A DNA stretch of 5,207 bases from an uncultured Mailhella sp. (GTDB lineage Bacteria > Desulfobacterota > Desulfovibrionia > Desulfovibrionales > Desulfovibrionaceae): positions 1-5,207 of the forward strand of contig CAJTSU010000208.1 of assembly GCA_910579055.1 (NCBI GenBank). Reading direction: 5' to 3'. This document shows positions 1 through 4,106 of this stretch, piece after piece. The position numbers and the translations under genes were made by a program. The notes below the pieces were generated by a model, which did no database searches, was not told the DNA's origin, and saw nothing but the letters and a program-made list of their open reading frames with translations. How positions within the stretch are numbered: position 1 is the first letter of the stretch; each line of letters begins with the position of its first letter.

Positions 1-97
1 GTCAAGGGATGCCAACTTAGAAATAATGCGCGAAACTTTTGCAATTAGACACTAGCGTTGTAGCGGCCCTTATCATTCGTCAGTTGATGAAATAAGA
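1..97. other. Gene-poor left edge, possible end of a cassette repeat
   Basis: No complete gene is visible. The window opens with GTCAAGGG, which also ends the cassette-boundary tail near 2982-2989, so this may be the last bases of another copy of that tail cut by the window edge. A short open stretch at about 27-95 reads rightward to a TAA and ends ..AALIIRQLMK. It has no start codon and follows a stop, so at most it is the decayed end of a gene. Eight bases is too little to prove repeat membership. Confidence 0.25.
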
Positions 98-99
98 GC

Positions 100-132
100 G
101 CCCCTGTGAGAGACGACCACTCTCACAGGGGC
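100..132 (-). terminator. Strong 13-bp hairpin, probable leftward terminator
   Basis: GCCCCTGTGAGAG at 100-112 pairs perfectly with CTCTCACAGGGGC at 120-132 around a 7-base loop. Read leftward, the stem is followed by CTCTTATTTC, a modest T-rich tract. That makes it a plausible terminator for the leftward hicA1-hicB1 transcription unit, which ends at 249. No T-run follows in the rightward direction. The stem is certain; the terminator role is inferred. Confidence 0.55.
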
Positions 133-140
133 TGGAAACT

Positions 141-262
141 GGATTACCTATAATCCGGGGAACTGGCCCAAGGGGCCGGGGTGTTACCAGCACTCTCGGC
201 CCTGCCTCTTCTAAATAGGGGCTTTGACGGGCTTTGGCAAGTGGCTTTTCAAGCAAAGGCTT
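141..262. repeat. Diverged copy of intergenic cassette unit (unit 1)
   Basis: Two small perfect hairpins lie here: GGATTA/TAATCC at 141-146 and 151-156, and GGCCC/GGGCC at 165-169 and 173-177. They are followed by CCGGGGTGTTACCAGCACT at 176-194. That segment resembles CCGGGTGTT...CAGCACT at 2757-2776 and, more weakly, GGGGCGTTACCGCTACCC at 1943-1960. Further right, AAGTGGCTTTTCAAGCA at 239-255 resembles AAGTGGTGTTTTCAAGCA near 2931-2948. The unit seems to run into the 3' end of hicB1. Similarity was judged by eye and is partial. Confidence 0.35.
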
Positions 263-629
263 CCGCCGCCTTCACGATAAAGGCGGAGCGGGTAAGCCCC
301 CGCTCCCTTGCTGCTCTGTCAATACGGTTGCGCACATAGACGGGCATGGAAATATTGACCGGGACGACTTTCTGGTCAAGGAAGTCGAAATTGATATCCA
401 CCAGCATGAGCATTCCCCCCTGTGCCTCCTCCGACTGCGCAACTTCCTCGAAGCTGGCGGCAACCGGCGGCTCAATTTCTTCTCCGTCAGCCCACAACTC
501 GACGGCCTCCTGAATGTTGCGGGGCACTTCGTCCAGAGTATCCGCCGCGCTGAAACACCCCGGGAAATCCGGCAGGGTCACGCCATACGCCGTTCCCTGT
601 TCCTTGTGGATTATGGCAATATATTTCAT
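249..629 (-). CDS. hicB: HicB-family antitoxin (module 1)
   Basis: Antitoxin of a type II HicAB toxin-antitoxin pair, expected to bind and block the HicA RNase and to repress the shared promoter. The 126-residue protein has the two usual HicB parts. The N-terminal domain (about 1-50) contains the Y-G-V-x-L-P-D-F-P-G-C core at 15-25. The C-terminal ribbon-helix-helix DNA-binding segment spans about 87-126 (VPVNISMPV, then a basic helix and LTRSAFI). A glutamate-rich linker joins them. The start is supported by AAGGGA four bases upstream of the ATG. It lies 35 bases downstream of hicA1 in the same direction, and a GC-rich hairpin occupies that gap. The family call is secure; activity is inferred. 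Confidence 0.92.
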   Translation of the reverse strand: MKYIAIIHKEQGTAYGVTLPDFPGCFSAADTLDEVPRNIQEAVELWADGEEIEPPVAASFEEVAQSEEAQGGMLMLVDINFDFLDQKVVPVNISMPVYVRNRIDRAARERGLTRSAFIVKAAEAFA

Positions 630-640
630 ATGTCCCTTGT

Positions 641-661
641 GAGGGGGGCCGAAGCCCCCTC
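641..661 (-). other. GC-rich hairpin between hicA1 and hicB1
   Basis: GAGGGGG at 641-647 can pair with CCCCCTC at 655-661 around a short loop, with an alternative register because the left arm has six G's. On the hicAB transcript the stem sits a few bases upstream of the hicB Shine-Dalgarno sequence. It could shield hicB mRNA from 3'-to-5' decay or tune hicB translation relative to hicA. No T-run follows it, so it is not a convincing terminator. Confidence 0.5.
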
Positions 662-664
662 GGA

Positions 665-847
665 TTAGAATTTTATCTTGGCCTGCGCCTCGATGTTACG
701 CAGAGTTCCCGGCGGCAAGTCTTTTTTGGGATGGGGAACAATAGTCATCCTCCCGTCCGGATGCCGCATCTTTATGTGGCTTCCCTTTTGACTCACCTTG
801 ACGAACCCTTCCTTTGCCAGCCGTTGGAGAACTTCCCTGCTGTGCAT
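665..847 (-). CDS. hicA: HicA-family mRNA interferase toxin (module 1)
   Basis: Small ribosome-independent RNase toxin of the HicAB family, using a double-stranded-RNA-binding-like fold to cleave mRNA. The 60-residue length is typical. The core is seen in order: an N-terminal helix (SREVLQRLAKEGF), the QKGSH motif with the expected catalytic His24, the strand HIKMRHP, and the signature PHPKKDLPPGTLRNI at about 38-52. The ATG at 847 is the only sensible start because the family alignment begins here. It has no Shine-Dalgarno sequence, and the predicted transcript starts at this ATG. The gene is the first of the hicA-hicB operon and lies 75 bases after the rha stop, on the same strand. The identification is secure. 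Confidence 0.93.
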   Translation of the reverse strand: MHSREVLQRLAKEGFVKVSQKGSHIKMRHPDGRMTIVPHPKKDLPPGTLRNIEAQAKIKF

Positions 848-903
848 GGAATTTTTATACGCATGATGCGCAATGAAGTCAAGAAAAAATGCGTATGATA
901 CGC
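848..903 (-). promoter_or_regulatory. hicA1 promoter with paired palindromic operators
   Basis: Reading leftward there is a -35 box TTGACT (882-877), a 17-base spacer and a -10 box TATAAA (859-854). The -10 ends six bases before the hicA1 ATG, so transcription should begin at or next to the A of the start codon. Two palindromes of one consensus (CGYATGATRCG) flank the -35: CGCATGATGCG at 860-870, inside the spacer, and GCGTATGATACGC at 891-903, just upstream. Their centres are 32 bp apart, close to three helical turns. These are the expected operators for autorepression by the ribbon-helix-helix domain of HicB. Confidence 0.8.
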
Positions 904-922
904 AAAATGTTCCTGTACACTT

Positions 923-1861
923 TTACCCGCGCCCGTACTGTCTGCCGATCTTGTATCCCGCATCCAGCGCCCTGTACGCGGCAAGCAGGCTGTCATCCGC
1001 CGCGCAATACAGTTGATAAAGGGCGTCATAGATTTCCCTTTCGTCAAGCGTCATACGCATGGACTTTCCGCCGGGGTGACAGAACAGGCGTACCACATCC
1101 CGCGCGGCTCCGACTCCGGTCATGAGGCTCTGTATCTTCCTGAGCGCGTCCTTTCGGCCTGTGTGCATGTCAGCGGGGAAATCCATGCGGAAGGCGGGCG
1201 CGGGAGAAAGAGCGGTCGACGCGGTGGGGAGCGCCTGCTTTCCCTCGGTCACGTCCAGTTGCGTGAGGTAGGCTACGGCCTCGGAAAGGCGGGACTGCGG
1301 AAGCTGGCAATACTTCGCCAGGCGGAAATGGTTGTTGAAGCGGCTCCACGTTTTCGGGTACAGCCCGCCGCGTTGTTCTCTGGGCAGGGCTTCAACCTTC
1401 GCTCTGACTATGGCCTGCAACGTGCATTGCTGGTCGGGGGTGAGGGGAGCGTCGGGAGCCGTAAATTCTGAAATGGACAAATTTCGAAATTTGTCCATTT
1501 TGGTGTTTTCGACAGGTTCATTTCGGTGTTCCAGCTCTTCCCTCATGGCGTTGAAGGCATCAATGTAGGCAAGCTTCATGCCGAGAGCTTTCTTGCCCGT
1601 GTACCCCATCACCAGAAGGATGAAGCCATCAAAATAGACGGTGAACATGGGGCGTTTTTCACCTTTAGCATCCATGTATTCAACCTCCGCAAAATTGCGG
1701 GCGTTGAATTCTTCCGGGCAGTTAGAGGACAAATTACGGATAGACTTGATTACATCATCATGCCGCTTGTCAAAATGTTCGGCGATGTCAAGGGAAGTTG
1801 TCGCGGGGCGATTGTCCACAAGGACAACCTGGGGTGTGGTGAGCATTTCTGCTGCGGTCAT
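923..1861 (-). CDS. rha: Rha-family phage regulatory protein
   Basis: Phage regulator of the Rha family (first described in phi-80/P22-type phages, where it interferes with infection of hosts lacking IHF). The chosen start gives 312 residues. AGGAG lies seven bases upstream of the ATG at 1861, whereas an in-frame ATG at 1915 has no such site and would put a structured leader into the protein. The Rha domain covers about 14-112, with the core SLDIAEHFDKRHDDVIKSI and the strand-turn FTVYFDGFILLVMGYTGKKA. A linker at 121-131 is encoded by a perfect 30-bp palindrome. The region from about 138 to 210 (LTPDQQ.., LYPKTWSRFNNHFRLAKYCQLP) resembles C-terminal domains of phage antirepressor-type proteins. 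The last hundred residues are unrecognised. It is read in the same direction as hicA1-hicB1. Confidence 0.88.
   Translation of the reverse strand: MTAAEMLTTPQVVLVDNRPATTSLDIAEHFDKRHDDVIKSIRNLSSNCPEEFNARNFAEVEYMDAKGEKRPMFTVYFDGFILLVMGYTGKKALGMKLAYIDAFNAMREELEHRNEPVENTKMDKFRNLSISEFTAPDAPLTPDQQCTLQAIVRAKVEALPREQRGGLYPKTWSRFNNHFRLAKYCQLPQSRLSEAVAYLTQLDVTEGKQALPTASTALSPAPAFRMDFPADMHTGRKDALRKIQSLMTGVGAARDVVRLFCHPGGKSMRMTLDEREIYDALYQLYCAADDSLLAAYRALDAGYKIGRQYGRG
1471..1500. repeat. Perfect 30-bp palindrome inside rha
   Basis: The half-site AAATGGACAAATTTC (1471-1485) is followed at once by its exact reverse complement (1486-1500), with no spacer. It encodes residues K121 to about I130 of Rha, in the linker between the Rha domain and the C-terminal region, without breaking the frame. 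Its AT content is higher than that of the flanking coding sequence. It could be an operator, a cruciform site, or an in-frame palindromic insertion. The symmetry is directly visible; the function is unknown. Confidence 0.9.
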
Positions 1862-1884
1862 GGGAAAACTCCTAAATTTTCTGA

Positions 1885-1909
1885 TTCCTTTTGCATTGCC
1901 CAAAAGGAA
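1885..1909 (-). promoter_or_regulatory. Hairpin or operator in the rha leader
   Basis: TTCCTTTTG at 1885-1893 is perfectly complementary to CAAAAGGAA at 1901-1909, around a 7-base loop CATTGCC. It lies just upstream of the rha Shine-Dalgarno sequence and directly next to the three-way-junction structure at 1911-1971. It could be a regulator-binding site or part of a leader RNA. No -35/-10 pair for rha is convincing; the best candidate is an extended -10 (TGGTATTCT, 1996-1988) without a good -35. Confidence 0.4.
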
Positions 1910-1910
1910 A

Positions 1911-1971
1911 GGCATGGAGCTCAGAACCGTTTAGGAACGGCTGGGGCGTTACCGCTACCCAACTCCATGCC
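1911..1971 (-). ncRNA. Predicted three-way-junction RNA in cassette unit 2
   Basis: The outer stem GGCATGGAG (1911-1919) pairs perfectly with CTCCATGCC (1963-1971). Inside are two clean hairpins. One is CCGTT-TAGG-AACGG at 1927-1940. The other is TGGG+GCG / CGC+CCCA at 1942-1948 and 1953-1961, with a TTAC loop and a two-base bulge. Nearly every base is paired, which is unlikely by chance. Read leftward the outer stem is followed by TTTCCTTTT, so it may act as an attenuator or terminator in the rha leader. The strand and whether it is transcribed are inferred; no Rfam family is recognised. Confidence 0.45.
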
Positions 1972-2076
1972 AATATCGAACGCGGCAAGAATACCACGTC
2001 ACAGGGCACGAAAAAAGCCATTGACAAACGGAATGGCAACCGTCCTAAGGAGTTTCTGAGGCTCCGTGCCTTCACC

Positions 2077-2103
2077 ACGCCACAAAAACGGGGAAATGTC
2101 AAG
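2077..2103 (+). repeat. Cassette-boundary tail, copy upstream of hicA2
   Basis: The 27 bases from ACGCCACAAAAACGGGG to AATGTCAAG match the 27 bases at 2961-2987 (ACGCCATAAAACGCGGGG to AATGTCAAG) with one substitution and a one-base shift in each direction. Reading rightward, both can be translated as TTP-x-x-x-GNVK, so the repeat may descend from the end of a small phage ORF. The copy ends at the hicA2 promoter region, and its ATGTCAAGA half forms an inverted repeat with the -35 region. Confidence 0.55.
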
Positions 2104-2149
2104 ATGAAAGATTTCTTGACATAATATCAAAAAATAATATCATATTTTC
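2096..2149 (+). promoter_or_regulatory. hicA2 promoter with inverted and direct repeats
   Basis: A consensus -35 TTGACA (2116-2121), a 16-base spacer and TATCAT (2138-2143) as -10 end six bases before the hicA2 ATG, predicting a start of transcription on the A of that ATG. The inverted repeat ATGTCAAGA (2096-2104) / TCTTGACAT (2114-2122) overlaps the -35. The direct repeat ATAATATCA occurs at 2121-2129 and 2134-2142, 13 bp apart, across the spacer and -10. These are candidate operators for HicB2 autoregulation. Confidence 0.75.
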
Positions 2150-2404
2150 ATGAAAGCGAAACACCAGAAAACCTTGCAGCTCATTTTTCAGCGCCCGGTT
2201 TGCGGCAGTATTCGGTGGGCTGATATTGAAGCTCTCTTTGTTGCCTTGGGAGCGGAGATAACGGAAGCTGAAGGCTCGCGTCAGTGCGTCAGGCTTTTCA
2301 ATGACCGGCGTGTGTTTCACAGGCCGCCCCCTTCCCCTGATACGGATAAGGGTGCTGTGGTCAGCATTCGCAAATGGCTGGAAGAAAACGGGGTAAAACC
2401 ATGA
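2150..2404 (+). CDS. hicA: HicA-family toxin (module 2)
   Basis: Toxin of a second HicAB module, from a different HicA subgroup than module 1: 84 residues with the layout IFQRPVCGSIRWADIEALFVALGAEI (about 12-37), EGSR (41-44), the VFHRP strand (55-59) and the C-terminal AVVSIRKWLEENGVKP. This subgroup uses GSR where module 1 has GSH, so its catalytic histidine is probably His57 in FHRP. As I remember the family it usually reads FHRPHP, but here it is HRPPP, so the second histidine is missing and activity may differ. No Shine-Dalgarno sequence precedes the ATG, and the promoter places the transcript start on it. The stop overlaps the hicB2 start by four bases (ATGA), showing translational coupling. 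Confidence 0.88.
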   Translation: MKAKHQKTLQLIFQRPVCGSIRWADIEALFVALGAEITEAEGSRQCVRLFNDRRVFHRPPPSPDTDKGAVVSIRKWLEENGVKP

Positions 2405-2736
2405 AGAATGTGATGGAATTTGAGGGGGGCTATCAGGCCGTTATTACCTATGACCCGGAAATCGAGATGTTCCGGGGGGAATTTGTGGGCCTGAATGGAG
2501 GCGCGGACTTTTACGCCAAGGATGCCGAATCATTAAAGCGAGAAGGCAAGACATCCCTTGACGTTTTTTTGCGTATGTGCGCCGAAGACGGAGTATCCCC
2601 CAGAAAAGTTCAGGGGAAGTTTGCCCTGCGTCTGCCCCCCGATGTTTACCATAGCGCGATGGTTGCGGCTGCTGCGGAAGGAAAGTCACTTAATGCGTTC
2701 ATTACGGATGCGGTGCGTCAGGTTATGGCGGGGTAG
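2401..2736 (+). CDS. hicB: HicB-family antitoxin (module 2)
   Basis: Antitoxin partner of hicA2. I chose the ATG at 2401 because it overlaps the hicA2 stop as ATGA and begins the family-typical MxxxEFxGGYQAVITYDPE. A start at 2374 would add nine residues and overlap hicA2 more deeply. The 111-residue protein has an N-terminal HicB domain (about 1-58, with FRGEFVGLNGGADFYA) and a C-terminal ribbon-helix-helix segment (about 66-111: KFALRLPPDVYHSAMVAAAAEGKSLNAFITDAV split over strand and two helices). It should neutralise HicA2 and bind the repeats upstream of hicA2. It is not a recent duplicate of hicB1, since the sequences differ throughout. Confidence 0.9.
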   Translation: MKNVMEFEGGYQAVITYDPEIEMFRGEFVGLNGGADFYAKDAESLKREGKTSLDVFLRMCAEDGVSPRKVQGKFALRLPPDVYHSAMVAAAAEGKSLNAFITDAVRQVMAG

Positions 2737-2752
2737 TCGTTGCAAATAGAAA

Positions 2753-2833
2753 ATGCCGGGTGTTGAAAACAGCACTTGGAGCTACTCCCCGCCTTTGGCC
2801 TTGCGGCTTGGACATATCGGGGACACCCGGCAT
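2753..2833 (-). ncRNA. Predicted structured RNA in cassette unit 3
   Basis: The outer stem ATGCCGGGTGT (2753-2763) pairs perfectly with ACACCCGGCAT (2823-2833). The arm CCCCG (2787-2791) / CGGGG (2818-2822) stacks directly on it and contains a GCC/GGC hairpin that, on the minus strand, closes a GCAA (GNRA) tetraloop. A small AGC/GCT arm lies at 2771-2783. The minus strand continues into TTTTCTATTT, resembling a terminator for the leftward protease pair ending at 2983. It faces the end of hicB2. Whether this is only a terminator-like structure or a functional RNA is not known. Confidence 0.45.
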
Positions 2834-2930
2834 CATGGATACAATTATAGCCCAAAATTCAGCCAAGAAGTATCTTGACTTTGAGAAAAGGGCATAAAAA
2901 AGCGCCAATCTGACAGGTGGCGTTTCCGCC

Positions 2931-2987
2931 AAGTGGTGTTTTCAAGCATCTGCGACGACAACGCCATAAAACGCGGGGAATGTCAAG
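2931..2987 (+). repeat. Cassette-boundary repeat, copy 3
   Basis: AAGTGGTGTTTTCAAGCA at 2931-2948 resembles AAGTGGCTTTTCAAGCA at 239-255, and ACGCCATAAAACGCGGGG..AATGTCAAG at 2961-2987 matches the copy at 2077-2103. The last few bases overlap the stop codon of the protease gene, so this cassette ends exactly where the repeat begins. One reading frame gives TTP-stop-NAGNVKGK, parallel to TTPQKRGNVKMK at copy 2, which suggests a decayed common ancestor. Confidence 0.5.
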
Positions 2988-3537
2988 GGTAAATAATATA
3001 CTTTTTGCAGCAATTTTTATACATATTCCCACTACCACACGGACAAGGCATATTATCTTTCAGTCTGAATTTAGCATAATTATTTTTGTACAGAGAAGGA
3101 ATACGAAAAGTAAAACTCGTTTTTCCGCCAAGTGAGTTTACTGTAAAATCTCCTTTTCCTATGATATCCATTCCAATCAGTACATCGCATCCTGCACAAT
3201 CTCCAAGCTCAGTAACTTGTACTTCCGCGAAACAAAACCGATTTGGCAGGTATAGACTAACTAGATACGCATTAACCTGCTGGATATCATGAACGCCACC
3301 CACACGAACAAGGCCAATCGGAGCGACACCGATAGAATCCGCCACATGTTTTGTTATGGAACATCCTGTTGCTCCTGTATCCCATATAGCGGTAAACTTT
3401 TGCTCTGGTCCAGTAATCGTTTCCATGTTTTGATTTACTGGTAAATCTACTCCTATAGGGGATCTTAGTTCAAATACTCTACAATGATAATCAACACTAA
3501 AAGAATTTTGTAATACAGGAATATCCTTTAGAGACAT
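2983..3537 (-). CDS. Retropepsin-like aspartic protease with C-terminal SEC-C motif
   Basis: A 184-residue protein with two recognisable parts. A retropepsin-like fold is indicated by FTAIWDTGATGCSIT (48-62), carrying the catalytic D-T-G-A at 53-56, and by VLIGMDIIGKGDF (119-131), matching the conserved hydrophobic-hydrophobic-G-x-D segment near the end of the fold. Single-domain enzymes of this type act as homodimers. The tail has the SEC-C metal-binding motif CPCGSGNMYKNCC, with Cys165, 167, 176 and 177 as the zinc ligands. No signal peptide or membrane segment is seen, so it is probably cytoplasmic. The ATG overlaps the end of the upstream gene by ten bases and has only a weak, distant AAGG site, so it is probably translationally coupled. 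The gene is AT-rich compared with rha or nuc. The substrate is unknown. Confidence 0.85.
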   Translation of the reverse strand: MSLKDIPVLQNSFSVDYHCRVFELRSPIGVDLPVNQNMETITGPEQKFTAIWDTGATGCSITKHVADSIGVAPIGLVRVGGVHDIQQVNAYLVSLYLPNRFCFAEVQVTELGDCAGCDVLIGMDIIGKGDFTVNSLGGKTSFTFRIPSLYKNNYAKFRLKDNMPCPCGSGNMYKNCCKKYIIYP

Positions 3538-3806
3538 GCAGGAACCAACCTTGAGAAGCGATTGATAGTACGATAATTTACAGTATATTCTTCATCACCT
3601 TCATTGCATTTTATGATGAGAAATGTTCCCGGTTCAAACTTTTCTTTACCCGCGTAGAAAGCGTCTGTTTTAGTATCAAAGACCCCTTCAACCTTGCAAG
3701 AATGTATCAGAAGAATTTTATTATTATAACTTTGTACCAATTGTTTCTGGTTCGCAATATAAAAATCCATTTGTTCAGCCAGTGGCGTCTTGGCGTTAGG
3801 TTCCAT
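3528..3806 (-). CDS. DUF5678-like small protein, partner of the protease gene
   Basis: A 92-residue acidic soluble protein that overlaps and precedes the retropepsin-SEC-C gene. The ATG at 3806 is chosen because GGGAGG lies six bases upstream; an ATG at 3824 would place that Shine-Dalgarno sequence inside the gene. The pattern FYIANQKQLVQSYNNKILLIHSCK (15-38, split by the turn NN), then VEGVFDTKTDAFYAGKEKFEPGTFLIIKC (39-67), matches the layout of DUF5678-type proteins as I remember them: a helix ending in QxxLxxxYxxK, a strand, G-V-[FY]-D, a helix, and F-x-P-G-T-F-L. Such proteins often sit beside retropepsin-like genes, so a substrate, inhibitor or adaptor role is reasonable inference. The biochemical function is unknown. 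No clear promoter was found. Confidence 0.72.
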   Translation of the reverse strand: MEPNAKTPLAEQMDFYIANQKQLVQSYNNKILLIHSCKVEGVFDTKTDAFYAGKEKFEPGTFLIIKCNEGDEEYTVNYRTINRFSRLVPACL

Positions 3807-3897
3807 TTCAAACCTCCCTTTCATGACTTTAGGCTATCAAAAAAGGTCGATACTCGGCAAGGTGTCTGTTGAGTGGCATCAGGCTTTAAACGCAAAA

Positions 3898-3929
3898 ATC
3901 CCCCCGATGCCCGAAGGCAAAGGGGGGAT
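3898..3929 (-). terminator. Intrinsic terminator, leftward
   Basis: ATCCCCCC (3898-3905) pairs with GGGGGGAT (3922-3929), with an inner GCC/GGC hairpin that on the minus strand closes a very stable TTCG tetraloop. Read leftward the stem is followed by a run of five T's. It would stop transcription entering the element from the right, insulating the protease pair from host read-through. The rightward side has ATAAAATTTT, giving weaker bidirectional potential. Confidence 0.75.
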
Positions 3930-3945
3930 AAAATTTTGGTGTCTT

Positions 3946-4000
3946 GGGCACATAGAACGGACACATTTTAAGCCAAATTTGGGCACATTTGGCACATTTT
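3946..4000 (+). repeat. Four CACAT-type direct repeats, candidate integrase arm sites
   Basis: GGGCACAT (3946-3953), GGACACATTTT (3959-3969), GGGCACATTT (3981-3990) and GGCACATTTT (3991-4000) are four same-direction copies of GG(G/A)CACATTT, 48 to 102 bp left of the tRNA-derived core. Clusters like this near an att core are typical arm-type binding sites for tyrosine integrases, so this fits an attP-derived arm. The repeats are directly visible; integrase binding is inferred. Confidence 0.55.
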
Positions 4001-4047
4001 GTAGAAGTAATATCTTTTTATTTTATATAGTTATACATAAATTCCAA

Positions 4048-4095
4048 AGCTTCCCAAGCTGAAGGTTGCGGGTTCAAATCCCGTTTCCCGCTCCA
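4048..4095 (+). other. attR: 3' fragment of tRNA-Gly(CCC)
   Basis: This segment carries the 3' part of a tRNA. It has the anticodon loop TTCCCAA with CCC at 4053-4055, the stem half GCTGA, the T arm GCGGG-TTCAAAT-CCCGT (4068-4084), the acceptor 3' strand TTCCCGC, discriminator T and encoded CCA (4093-4095). The sequence to its left cannot complete the tRNA: the anticodon stem would need TCAGC but reads AAAGC. Identity with a tRNA therefore starts at about 4048. This is the expected duplicated 3' end left by integration into a tRNA-Gly gene, with the element to the left and chromosome to the right. Confidence 0.82.
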
Positions 4096-4106
4096 AATTG
4101 AATGCC

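Noticed and set aside
234..668. Rightward 144-residue open frame
   Set aside because: It lies wholly opposite hicB1, which has clear family motifs and a Shine-Dalgarno site; the rightward product has no recognisable features.
1013..2059. Rightward open frames of 152 and 177 residues
   Set aside because: They are antisense to rha or its leader. Rha is a recognisable family and these products are not.
1891..2124. Rightward 77-residue frame across cassette unit 2
   Set aside because: It overlaps the rha leader structures and the hicA2 promoter and has no Shine-Dalgarno site. Its end (TTPQKRGNVK) resembles the frame at 2955-2991, so I treat it as part of a decayed repeat, not a gene.
2835..2897. 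Possible 20-residue peptide MDTIIAQNSAKKYLDFEKRA
   Set aside because: It has a start and a stop but no ribosome-binding site or promoter, and it lies in a degenerate repeat unit; too short to support alone.
2917..3135. Rightward 72-residue frame
   Set aside because: It runs from the repeat into the antisense of the SEC-C end of the protease gene and has no family resemblance.
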